Shown in pieces: positions 13,502 through 26,200 of a stretch of DNA of 64,000 nt (position 1 is its first letter; every line of letters starts with the position of its first letter). The notes under the pieces are model-generated. The model did no database searches and was not told the origin of the DNA. It was given only the letters and a program-made list of their open reading frames with translations. A program made the translations under genes and the position numbers. Source of the stretch: Patagioenas fasciata (taxonomy: Eukaryota > Chordata > Aves > Columbiformes > Columbidae); contig NC_092520.1 of NCBI RefSeq assembly GCF_037038585.1, positions 60,850,501 through 60,914,500 of the forward strand. Direction: 5' to 3'.

Positions 13502-16500
13502 TATAAATATCTGTATTTATATTTATATTTATAAAACACATCTTACGGGTGTATATATTGACACATACTTCCATCAATTTGATAAGAATCATTTCCGTTA
13601 ATTAAGCCATTTCTCTTATTGCCTGCTGCAAGAAGAAGATGGAAGAAAGAGATTAAAATATTTGCTCTTCTTTTTATTTTGGGATGTTTAGGAAACAGCC
13701 AGGTGGCAGGGGGCACAGTAGATAGAGATAAGTGTCTTGCAGCACCAGAGGTGTGCATTATTTGTGTGCAGATTTGTCAGTCAGGGGAAATAGGCTTGGG
13801 ATTCTCTTACCTTTTGGCATGATTCTTGATGTGTCTGTAATTCAGACAGTTTATTGTTCAGTGTTTCTTGAGAAAATGTCAAGAATATAAAAAAGCGGAA
13901 AGACTGTGACTTTCAACAAAAAATCTGTTAAAACGTGGTGCTACTTCCTCACTTTGTAAGGAGCTGGATAGCTGTTGTGTTTCTCAGTGTACTGACCAAT
14001 CATGAGCTTTTCAGTGTCCAGGGCTGCATGCAGGCTGTTCTCTGCAGCTGACCACATCAGAGGGTAATGCTGTGGTCTGTTCTCCTTCCCACCATTCCTT
14101 GTCCAGCTGAAGATGACTTTAACACTGAGCTCTACAGCTACTGAAGAAACAATGCACAGACCCAAGCACAGGGAATTGTTTTCCTGTCTTCTTGTTTGTT
14201 CCTCAGACATGATCATGTACCCAGGAAGGAGCCAGAGATAAACTTGGTTTTACAAATTAAAAGGCTATTAATGGCAGACAGACACATTAAGAACAGTATC
14301 CTTTTTCTGTAGATCTCATTATGGACTCACTTTTGCCCTTTCTTCTTTGCATGTTTTGTAAGCAGCCCTACACTTGATAAAATTTAAAAGAAATGTATGT
14401 ATATGGAGGGTGCTTTCTATGAATCCTGTAGAGCTACAGTGACCTTCACAGGAATTGCAAACACCGCTTTATTCTCATGTAACAAATTTCAGGGCTTTGG
14501 TTATTGGCCAAATGAAGCAGCTGCCAACCTGCCATTAGTATTTTTAAGTATCGACACAGAAGCAGAATTAAGTCCCACAAATCTAGATTGCTGCAAGAGG
14601 CTTATCAACACCTCCATTATGGGATACTAACAGTCTTCGCTTACTCCTGGGTGGAAAAATGAAGCACTATTTCTGAGATATGCTGAGACAAACTTGTTCC
14701 TTTTTCTATTTCATAATAAGGCAAATGGCAAACAGGGAAAAAACGATAGAGTGGGGGGTTCTGTACACAAAGGGATATGCATGTAACTATTTTTAAAGTA
14801 ACCTTTCCATACTTCAGAAAAAGTAAGATAGTAGTCAGCAACTTATGGAAGTTCAAATAGATTAAAATAAACAACAGATAACCCTTAAGGGAACCTGGAT
14901 AAATTTGTTTCTCATACTCATCTGCCTTCCTCTAACATCGAGCATTGGCTAGGAGAACATGTTTTATTAAAAACATTTTTTATTTGTTTGTGTTCTCGTA
15001 AGTCTGCCAGCCAACCAACTGAGAATTAAAAAACTAATTATAGTTTCTGTGCATGCCAAAGGCCAGACAGACGTGAGATAAAAAAAAGTTATTGAACTTC
15101 AGAGAGGCCATCTCTCCATTTTGCAGAAAATGATGACCTACAGTTGCTGCAAATGAATGGAGAATTTGGCCCTGTAGCCTTTCTTTGGTGGCCAGTAGCT
15201 TAAGACATTTCAATGACCTTTCCATGGAATATGTTTTGAAACCCATTTTTAATCGCAAAAATAGATACTACTGTTGAGCTGCTGAGTGCTTTCCTGTATT
15301 AATTTAATAACACCAGTATTATTAATACTTTACACTGCCCGGTTTCATAGAGCATTGAACAAAACAAATCCCATTTGCATTAACCTCTATAAGGATGCAT
15401 CGTAACACGTAATGTGGCTCAATCTCTCTTAAGCCATTGCATTGTGGTATCTATGCTACAGTTTACTTCATGAATGGGGGATTTGCAATGGGTTCTGTCA
15501 AGCACTATCCTCTTTTTGCTCTGTATTCACTGTGGAGACAGGATTGCATGGTTTTGTCACAAGAGTATATTTTCAGCACGCCTACGCTGCACTCCTCTTA
15601 CCTTTATTGTAGCCTTTTATTGAAAATTTGGCCTAAGATTTCTTTGCAGTTAGAACAAAATAGCAATTTTGAATCCTTTTCTCTTTGAAAGGCTACTCTC
15701 TGTCCTCAGACCTCTAATTCTGTTATTTGAAAGGAGCATCAAAAGGACTATCACTGCCTTGTAGTAAACATTTCAAATCCCTGGAACTGGTTTCTAATAC
15801 AGGTGATTTGCAGAATGGCATTAATTTGTATACAATCATACTCAAGCATATTTTTCCAAGAATTTTGAATTCCTTGTATTTCACCTCAGTTCTAAGGACA
15901 CTATGTGTTGAACTTCATCCACCTAAATACTTTAAATACCTTCTCTGACAGGATGGTATATGTGTGTCTCCTACAGGTTTATTCTATCATTCTTTTCCTT
16001 TATCTCTGTGCAGTCCCTGGTAGCAGGACAAATGATCAATGAGTTTGCATTGTTTTTAGCTTCCAGGACAAGGACAGATTGCAACAATTGTGGAATAAAA
16101 TTCAGATTTGGGGAGGGAGAAAAAAGACTGGGAATGATAGGGGAGTCACTGTGTAGTTGTATTTTAATAATTAGTTAAATTATCAAAGTGAAAGTTTAAG
16201 CAAAGGTCTTTGCTCTCCTTAGGAGGGAAGGTGAAAAGAGTGGCTAATTAGTTTATGCAAACCAGCAGATAGTCCAATTAGAGTTGATAGGCCAGATGTA
16301 ACCCAGGGGACACTTCCACCTGGAGGAAGTGGGGAATGGTTGCTTGATCAGCAAACACAATGCAACCAGCTGAATGCTCTCTGTGCCTGCCAAGGCGTGG
16401 GAAAAGAGCTAGTACTGTCCCAGCCCCCTCCAACCTGGCCATGAGGAGATGAACAGATCAAGCCTGGGAGGCAGGTATTCTCCAGAGTCTGTCCATCCCC

Positions 16501-18701
16501 GGAATTGTCTAGCTAATGAACCTCATTTACTTGATCTACAGAGAGAAGTACCTGGGTGAGGTCCAGGTGTCATTCAGAATCCAGGGGGCAACCTCATGCC
16601 CCTTCTGGACAATTGGTGCCTTTTGTCATTATGTATAAAGTGGTATCCTCTACTCTGTATTTTGGGGAGATGCCTGACTACTTAAGCATAAGAGAATACC
16701 TACATTGTTAGGCCTATGAAAACATCCTGATATCAAGTTTTGGTTTTAGGGCCTCACCATGCCCTCACGTTATGTTAGGATGACAGTTATTGGCTAAAAC
16801 CCAGCAATTAATATCCAACATATTGTTGACTATATATAGGCAGTTACAGATCTCAGTTATTTCAAATTAAGTTTTTTTGTATGGGGGGCAGGGGGGGAAG
16901 ATTTTACAAACTTTACTGTTTCACCAAAGAATTTAATGATATTTTGATTTTTGGATGGATGAAACTCTGCATAGATCTTTGATATTCTTGAAACTAAATT
17001 GTGCTGATTTTAACAATAGAAAACTCTTTCCACTTTGTGAATTTGTGTATGAACTCGTACATCAGTTCATTTTGAAATTTATCATTTATTCAAAAAAAGT
17101 AACTCAGTTTCTGCATACTAGAGGTGACTTTACAGTGTGGTTATGACTACTGCTTGATTCCCTCACAAAAGAAGGAAGAAAGAAGGAAAAAAAGCTAGCA
17201 TGATTTTATATAACTCATACTTAAGATAAATACAAAAAACTTTTTAAGCTTTTTGATTTTTTTTTTTCAGTATAAACATCTTACATTTAAACTGGTCTTA
17301 TGGGGTGTTTTTTGTTATTTTAGATTGTACTAAGTATTATACTTCATGTGTTTATGAGTCATCCAAATGAGTATACTGCTTGTGGAATAAGCAGGCTCAG
17401 CCATATGTTTCGTTTGCATATGCTGGTTTGGATAACTGTTAATTCCTTCTCCTTATCCTCTTCTCTCTTCTTTCTCCCTCTCAGTCTGTTTTATTTTTGT
17501 TTGTTTGTTTTTTTAGCATTCATCTACATTTCTGAATCCTTATGATTTTGCTCAGCATTGGTTCATAGATAAAAACATTATGTCTTATATGTTTAGCAGT
17601 AATATCAGATTAAAATAGTAAAATTTTAGCAAACTGTGCCAGAGCTGATAAGACAGAATGCAAGAAATAGGTCTGTGTAGATGCACATCATATAATGCAA
17701 TTTTGTTTGTTTTTGTCAACACATTATATTCCTCCATGGCTGAATCCAGCCACAGTCTGAAAATCAGCCTCTATTATTTTGGTAACATGATGAATCATTG
17801 TGTAGCCATAAAGTCCTTTATTATAAATGAATTAATTGTTTTGTTGATCTTTTCTTTCCCCTGGGGAACAAAACAGAGCATTCTTTTGTTTATCTCTGTT
17901 TTTGTCTGCCAGATACATAAACACACAACATGAAGCTATTAAATTGTGGAGAGGGAGGAGAATACTATAGACAAATTCTGAAAGGGAGTGGAGGACTGAG
18001 GAAAAAACATGCATTACGTAGCATACAGTTAACCTAAATTGAAGATGGCTAACATGCTGAAAGCTGGTGTGCCATAGAGGGCTGTATTTTACAGTGTCCT
18101 AGATATCACACACTCCCTTTCAGCTGGCAGCCTTACTGGGGTAACAGCTTCAGAAGAATGCCTGCTCTTGACTATTTTTTTCTTAGTTTTGGCACAAATG
18201 TGTCTTCTGTCAGCAGTCAATATGCCTGGTATTTTCCTCCCACCATCATTCTTTCTTGGAAATTCACATTCCTTGCACCAACATGTAGAAACCCACATTC
18301 TCCAGCTGCATTTGAATTCCCCTGCCTTAAGCTTTTATCAGGTCCTGGCAGTTGGAGGCCCATGACCCTCACCTGGGCTGGGAAATATAATCCTCAGAAG
18401 ACTCAAAGCACACTGAGCCCAGTTACACAGAACTAGGTGGCCTCCTCCTGCCCTTGTAGCATGTCAGAGGGCCTGGATGTGTACAGGGCCGTCGGTGTCA
18501 TTGAGTTACGCCACCAGTGTTTCAGGGTTTGCAGAATGAAAGAAAAGCAGGGGATGCAGCTCTGAATCAGACTGTAACACGCTCACAAGCAGAGTGAAAG
18601 CAGATATTTGTGCAATTTTGCTGAACAAGCAAATGCATGTAGAGCCAGAAAAACTGTAACTCTACTATAGTAATTTCTTATTTCAAAGTAGCCCCATTTA
18701 T
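13502..18701. other. Unassigned non-coding DNA with a GC-richer patch
   Basis: Mostly AT-rich unique-looking sequence. The part from about 16200 to 16760 is richer in G and C and contains a TATA-like 'tgtataaag' at about 16631 followed by C-rich text. That composition fits an old LTR, but I could not find TG...CA ends or a target duplication. A G-rich string lies near 16881. Frames reach at most 92 codons and none is recognisable. Confidence 0.5.
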
Positions 18702-20545
18702 CATAGAATAGTTTGAGTTGGAAAGCACCTTCAAAGGTCATCTTGTCCAATCCCCCTGACATGAGCAGGAACATCTGCAACTAGATCAGGTTGCTCAGAG
18801 CCCAGTCCAACCTGGCCTGGAATGTTTCCAGAGATAGGGCATCTACCACCTCTCTGGGCAACCTGCTCCAGTGTTTCACCACCTCATCATAAGATATTTC
18901 TTCCTTATATCTACCCTGAATCTCCCCTCTTCTAGTTTAAAACCATTATCTCTTGTTCTATCACAACAGGCCCTGCTAAAAAGTCTGTCCCCATCTTTCT
19001 TACAGGCCCCTTTTAAGTACTGAAAGGCCACAATAAGGTCTCCCTGGAGCCTTCTCTTCTCCAGGCTGAACAACCCCAACTCTCTCAGCCTGTCCTCGCA
19101 GCAGAGCTGTTCCAGCCCTCTGATCATCTTGGTGGCCTCCTCTGGACCTTCTCCAACAGATCCGTGTCTTTCCTGTACTGATGGTTCCAGAGCTGAATGC
19201 AGGACTCCAGGTGGGGTCTCACCAGAGCAGAGAGGCAGAATCACCTCCCTTGACCTGCTGGCCACGCTGCTTTTGATGCAGCCCAGGATACAACTGGCCT
19301 TCTGGGCTGCAAGTGCGCATTGTCGGCTCATGTCCAGTCTTTCATCCACCAGAACCCCAAAGTCCTTCTCTGCTGGGTTGCTCTCAATCCCTTCATCTCC
19401 CAGCCTGTATTGATACCAGGAGTTGCCCTGACCCAGGTGCAAGACTTGGCCTTGTTGAACCTCATGAGGTTCACATGACCCCACTTCTCGAGCTTGTCCA
19501 GGTGCCTCTGGATGGCACCATGTCCCTCAGGTGTGTCAACTGCACCACTCAGCTTGGTGTCATCTGCAAACTTACTGAGGGTGCACTTGATTCCAATGTC
19601 TATGTCACTGATGAAGATATTAAACAGCACTGGTCTCAATAAGGACCCCTGAGGGACACCGCTTGTTACCAGTGTCCATCCAGAAATTGCACCATGGTCC
19701 ACTACTCTCTGGGTGTGACCATCCAGCCAATTCCTCATCCACTGAACAGTCCACCCAACAAACCCATATGTCTCCAATTTAGAGAGAAGTATGTTGTGGG
19801 GGATTGTGTCAAAGGCTTTACAGAAGTCCACATAGACAACATTTGTAGAACTGCCTTTGTTCGCTGATGTAGTTACTTCATCATAGAAGACCGCTAGGTT
19901 GGCTAGGCAGTACTTACCCCTGATGAAGCTGTGTTGGCTGTTTTGAATCACCTCCCTGTTCTCCATGTGCCTTAGCATATCTTCTAGGAGGATCTGTTTC
20001 ATGATCTACCCAAGTACAGAGGCAGGGCTGACAGGCTGGTAGTTCCCAGGGTCCTTTCTAACCTTTTTAAAAATGGGTGTGATATTTCCCTTTATTGAGT
20101 CACAAGGGACTTCACCTGACTGCCATGACTTTTTGGATATCATGGAGAGTGGCTTGGTAACTACATCAGCCCATTCTCTCAGGATTCTGGGATGCATCTC
20201 ATAAGGTCCCATGGACTTCTGTATATTTGGGTTCTGTAAGAGGTCATGAACCAGATCCTCACTTACAGTTGGAGGGATTTGCTCACCCAATCACTGTCTT
20301 GCAGTTCATTTTCCACTCCAGAAGTGTGAGAAGAGAGTTTGCCATTGAAGACTGAGGCAAAGAAGTTGCTGAGTACCTCAGCCTTCTCGTCGTCAGTTGT
20401 TATCAGTATACCAGTCTTGTTCATCGGGGGAGGCATGTTTTCTTTGACCTTCCTTTTATGGCTGACATACCTGTAGAAGCCCTTGTTGTTATTCTTTGGA
20501 TCCCTTGCAAAGTTCAGCTCCAGATGTACCTTCCTGACTCAGATA
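18702..20545 (-). mobile_element. CR1 LINE fragment, about 1.84 kb, minus strand
   Basis: This is the longest CR1 copy in the window. The plus strand begins with the reversed terminal octamer 'tcatagaatag' and 'agttggaaagcacc', then runs through reversed 3'-UTR, ORF2 C-terminus, the reverse-transcriptase domain and the preceding linker, and fades out at about 20545 near 'agctccagatgtacc'. It is 5'-truncated: endonuclease domain and ORF1 are missing. No clear target duplication is visible, which is usual for CR1. The coding part is described separately. Confidence 0.95.
18876..20470 (-). pseudogene. CR1 ORF2 reverse transcriptase, broken
   Basis: On the minus strand the order is linker motif 'GFYRY' (about 20470), the start of the RT domain with 'ITPIFKK' and 'NYQPVS' (about 20045-20100), '[10 protein letters not shown]' with the first catalytic aspartate (about 19805-19840), 'SGVPQGS' (about 19640), 'FADD' with the catalytic pair intact (19559-19570), then a C-terminal part with '[12 protein letters not shown]' and '[15 protein letters not shown]'. 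RT enzymes of this family copy the element's own RNA at a nicked target. Two lesions separate the pieces: an in-frame TAG at 20006-20008, and a frameshift near 19440-19450 where the frame after 'FNKAK' is lost and resumes in another phase as 'VLHLGQGN'. The copy is therefore dead although its active-site residues survive. Confidence 0.92.
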
Positions 20546-23247
20546 GTTGTGCACATGAAGTGGAGCAATGATACTTGTGCTATGGATAATCAGCTAAGTA
20601 GCCCTGGTGACAGAGCATAAAACCTCTAATTTTTGATGCAATTTGCCTCATGCATTCTAACAGACGTTTCATAAATATTAGTTCATGAATATAATACATC
20701 CACAATGTACATCTGTATGGAATGATTGCACTACAAGCATATAATCCAAAAATTAACTAAAGTTGAAATTCTTCCTGGGCAATGGGTTTCCATTGGCATC
20801 TGCAGTAAAATGGTGCTTCAGTTTGTGTGAAATTTATACTATAAGTGCACTTTGTTTAAAAATGCACTAAATGGAAGCAATTTGAGAATCTATACGTATG
20901 ATTGTATTTTAGGGGTTCTGAAACATTTTTGCCATCTGATTGACAGATGCCTGTATCCAGATCAAATTCAGTCAAGGCATAAAATCTAATCTAAAATTTT
21001 GTTCCACATTTGAGCTTCAACTAATTTAACCTTTTAATTAATAATTTATCTTGACTTAAACTTCTTATTGATATTCTATAGAGATTTTTTTCACTTCCAA
21101 GGTATGAGCAATAGTGAAAAAAGATCTGTCTAAATTCCTGTGGAAAGGTAGTTTTCGTAAGTATTTTATTTCAATCAGAAGCAAGAAATTAATGAAGTCA
21201 GGTCTTACTGCTATTTTGATTAGAGTTTAATGAGTTCAGGAGGTTCAGATAAAGATGGATATGTATCTCACTGAATGAATCTTTTCATTATTATTCCTAT
21301 GTAATGCTGGTATTTGGATGGAATCCAGGGACTTTGAACTCCATTGTGCTAATCAATGCACAAATCTGACCTTCTCCATTAATTCTCCAATATTCACCCA
21401 TTATTGCAGCGCAGTATTTCACAATGTTTTCACTGCATTTCACTTTTAAAATGCTGTTGGCTAATTTGGTTTCTTTGTTTAAAATCCCAGTGACAATAAG
21501 ACTTTGTGCTCATTGTTAGCTAACGTTAATGTTACGCTTCTCACATAGGCCTTAATATCCTTTACAGGACTAGCTCAAACTTATGATTGTGACATGAAAC
21601 TACAGCTTTTGTCAGCACACTCATAGTTGTAGAAGATCTGGTTGCCCTTTATTCATGCTGCATTGTTAACAAAGAGAGCCAAAAAAGGACACCGTCCTGA
21701 CTGTGGAAGCCCTCGCTTAGTAATAAAAGCAAACTGGAGTGGGAATATTTATGAAATGTTTTTAGTTCTTGTCATGGAAAGTTAATAATTAGAGCTGGAA
21801 GCAGATATCATATAATAATTCTTAGAGAATACTACTGAGATGTTGTTTTTCAGTTTTTTGCTGTGCTACTGAGAGTTTTACTTTTAAGTGTCTTCATATG
21901 TACTTTCATAGTTAAAAAAATGAATGACACTTCTCAGAGAGAATGTTTATAATACATAGAAGTTTTCTATCTTAATTAAGCATGTAAATAATAAGTAAAG
22001 CAAATGGCTGAAAATAGAATCAAGTTTGGCATACTGCATAATACCCATCCTGTCAGTAGAGCACAGTGACTAGAAACTCCCTTGTTTCTTCAGCTGATGG
22101 GAATGTGTGCTTAGCAGTGTCAGAAGCATATTTGGCACTTTGTAATAAAACTTGAGAGATGACAGAGCGGAAGAGACATTTAAAAATATGCTTGAGCCAT
22201 TAAAGTTCAACCATTGTCCAACAAAAATGCATGAGATTCTGCAGTACAGTGTTTGAAATAGCTTTGTGACCAGAGGCTAACTTCTAATATGCAGTGGACA
22301 ATACAATGGGAATTGGTCCTGCTTGATGTCATTACAAGCACCACAAAAAATGATTACTGGTAAATGATAAGTAAACTTGAAGAAAATAAGTAAAATTATT
22401 TTTATAGGCCTGTAAGTGCCTTACGATTGAGTGGAAAAAATACCCTCTTCGAGCATGCGATGTCTTTGTTCAAGCTTTAACTGGTAAATATTTTCAGAGT
22501 TCTGAGGAGTTTGCTTTAAAAAAAAAGAATCTAAAAATAATTCCCAGCAGACTACAATGGGTTATGAGGATGGATTTCCCAGGACGATTCAGAATATCTG
22601 CAAGGAGTTACCTTTACTGAGAACAGAAGAAAGCATAATTTCAACCTTCGAGTTGTGCATAGATTGATTCTTCATAATAGAATTAAACATATCTAGAGGC
22701 TAAGGAAAGTTCAGCTTGATCTTTTGTGACATCAAACAAAATAGGATCATGTTCCTGATGGCTGGTAGCAGCAGCAGCAGCTTTCAGATAGTGTGAGAAC
22801 AGAAATAGAGCAGCAAATTAAGGCTTAACATTACATTTGCATGCAGTTAACCATTTGCTTTTACCACACCATAGTTACCTCACAGTTCTTCACTGTCTCT
22901 GTCAATCTTGTAAAGTGTAGAAGGGAATTAAGGGTATTATTTTCTTTCCTGTGTTTAATCCAGGAGAGATGATGAAAGCTCCCCACTGATCTAAATTCTT
23001 TGGTTTATTCCCTCCATCACCATCTCCCCAGGTTGAAGGCCTGCTTCCTGTTAAAGAAATACAGATCTTAAAATACCTTTACCCTGTCCCTTTCACTTAA
23101 CTGCTTTGAGGGCTATACCCTGTTAGCATGTTAATGAAATGATAGCAAATGCGCAAACAGTTCCTCTTTTAATTTCATTAGACACTTCCTACCTTATTCC
23201 TTTGAATATCTATAAAGAAATTCATGGTGACTTGCTTCCTTATTATT

Positions 23248-23267
23248 AAAAAAAAAAAAAAAAAAAA
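23248..23267. repeat. Poly(A) run
   Basis: Twenty consecutive A bases after 'ccttattatt'. No retroposed body is recognised upstream, so it is listed as a simple repeat. Confidence 0.85.
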
Positions 23268-26200
23268 GAGCCATTGGATATCCTGGGCTGCCTTCATTAT
23301 GTTGTATATAACATATTTGTCTTTGCATCCTTTGATTAAAACGTGGTAATATTTCTCTGAAGGGAAGAACTTTGCAGTTGCAATTACAGATAATAGGGTT
23401 GTTTTCTAAACCCCAGTGTGGTGTGAACATCAAAGTAGTGTGGATTATAATAATCCTAACAAATAACCTTCTGTAAACTCATAAGAAAGAAGAAGCTGGA
23501 TGTTTTCATTAAGAGAGAGGCAATTCATTTAACAGTCAGTTGTTGCCTGTTTCTATGCGGTGAAAAGTCTGTTAATTTGCATAAGAAAATAACCACCAAA
23601 GAAATGTAAATGATTGAACTAGGATCTCATTAGCAAAGCCTCTCTTTCTACCTGAAGAATCTACCTCTGTTGGCAGTAGATCGAGTTTCAAGTACCTTCT
23701 TACCTTTTAAAACCCAATTATCTTCAGGCATTTCTATCAGTTAAGGCAGGGGGAAGGAAACATGGCAATGGTCTTGGCAACAGATCTTATAATTTAAGGA
23801 AAAGATTCTCCAAAATAAGCATTTGAATTACTTTTTTTTTATATGTATTTACTGAATATCTATCATTTAAATAACTACCTGTATCACTGCAGTAAGGTAG
23901 AAGTATTTATTTTTCTGCAAAAACAAACAAAAATGAAACAAAAAATTCCAATCAAAATGGAATTTGTAATGTTGTAATTTGGAAGGAGAGGTAGATGACA
24001 TTCTGAGTTTTTCAGTCACTAGCAGAGCAAACATTTCTAGGTAGAGAGAGAGGCTGCTAAGTTATGTAAGTGGGTGAAGAGGAAATGATTGTTCCACGGT
24101 GATGCCAGTGAGCCGCATGACCTTAAATCCCATAATGTATAAAATATAATAAAAAATTCTTGAAGTAATTTGATTTAGTTTCACTGGATTCAATAGAAGT
24201 TTGCCTGCCCGTGTCAAATGAGAATATGGTTCACAATATTCTCTCTCAACCCAGTACATATAGTCTATAGATGTTTTACAAATGTACAGTTTCTAGGAGA
24301 CAGATCTTTCAGTGCATAAACATGGTAACATTTCACCTCTGGAGTCCTGAGTTTAGCTGGGGCTGGTCAGGTTACAGACAGGCTACAACAGGAGCTTGGT
24401 AAACTCTGCTTGCTTGCTAATGGAGGTTTCTGATTTACAAGACAGTGATTAATTTCTGAATTCTGTTTCAAGCAAATGTTTTATAGGGGCTTGGAAAAAA
24501 TGCTGGAAATATGGCACTCTCAATTAGGGAGAGATTTCTGGGCATTCAGACAAAGGTTTGGTGATGGATTAGTGAATACTTCATGGCATAAAGCACAGTG
24601 TTGAGGTGGTAGGCAAGAATTTGACTGTCTGAGCATGAACAGGTAGGGAACAGAATAGGAGGAGCCTCACCTTGAGTGCAGTGTGTTAATGATAAGACTG
24701 TGTAACTTTTAAACCAGACTGTACTAAGCAAAGTGAATGTCACTCACTGCATCAAGCTAAATTTCTCTGTAAACTGTTAGAAGGCTTTATGGCTGAGTTT
24801 CCTCATCCTTTTTTGCCTGCAGCTGTCCTGCCTGAAGATGTTGTCCTCCCCTCCACTGCCTCTTGCCATTTCCTCACCATGTGCAGCTTCTCAGTCAGCT
24901 CTGGTCATCCTGATGTTCATGTTACTGGCTCCTGCCTCGATGCAATCAAGATGAGCTGAGTTAGAAAAACCCCTCTGTATTTGAAATGATAAGAAAACCC
25001 AGATTGCTTTTACAGAATGAGTAAGAGAAGTGAGTGGTATTGTTGTAATTATGCAAGTGGACACGTTGCCACAGGGTAAACCAGCACCACACTTACACTG
25101 CTTCCTTTGTTCTGCTGTATCTCTCTATATTTAGGTTTTTCTCCATCATACCCTTTCAGTGGAGGCAAGGTGCAGAAAGGCAGCCAGACAGGTACCAAAT
25201 CAAAGTAACCCGTATAATTTGTCTTCACCCCCTTGCTTGCCCTGTGGTAAATTGTTCAGTTGATGTTGATAATTTTCTAGATGGGTGTTGTTAAAATGCT
25301 ATCAAACACATATACATTAACCTCTCATTAAGCAAGACACCTTGTGGCAGATAAGTGCCTTAGAGTAGATACGAAGATGAAGAACCAGTGAAGATGTCTG
25401 TGGGGCAAGGAAGTCTCTGTACTCAAAATAATAGTGTTAGTTCCAAATAAACAGTAGGGTAAACATAATTATGAACTAAAGCTTTTATTACAAAGTTTCT
25501 ATGAAATTACTAGGGGGAAAATATGATCTCTGTCACACTTTCTGAAGATCACTCAGTGTCCAGTTAAATTGTCTGAATTGACAAGCTATTTGTCCACAAG
25601 CCAGAATTTTGGGGATTTTTTTTTCCTTTTTTCACACCACATTCAGCCTTCTGTTCCTAGGAGACATATCAGTCATCCTTTTGACCTCAGTTACGTGCAA
25701 CTGATAGATATTTCATTGTCTTTAACTGCAGAATCATGATGTGGAGGTCATGGAAAGAAATAATATCCAGGCACTGTGCTGAAGAAAATACTTGGAAGAT
25801 ACCAATGTGAGACTGGCTATTTTAGTGTTGGCCCAGCTCCATCTGCAGTTCCCCATTCATCAGTGAAATTTTAATCTGCTGTAAAATTATAAATGAGTCT
25901 TGGGAAGATAAAGAGCTATTTTTAGAAGTTTATCTCTTCTGAAAGAAAGATCAGTACATAACAGGTCAAAAACACTGTAACAGACAGGACATAAAATGGA
26001 ACATTGGTCAAAGGCCAAAATAATATTTGAAAGCAAAATATCACTATTATTTAGAGGCACTTATGTTAAATATGGTGAAATTGAACTGTTTATAGAAGAC
26101 GCTGGATTTTCTCCAGACTCTGCCTGCACCAGTTCAGTGTTAAGCTTTTCAGAGATGAGGATTTTTTTTTTATAGCAACCATAAATGAGAAAAGGGGAGC

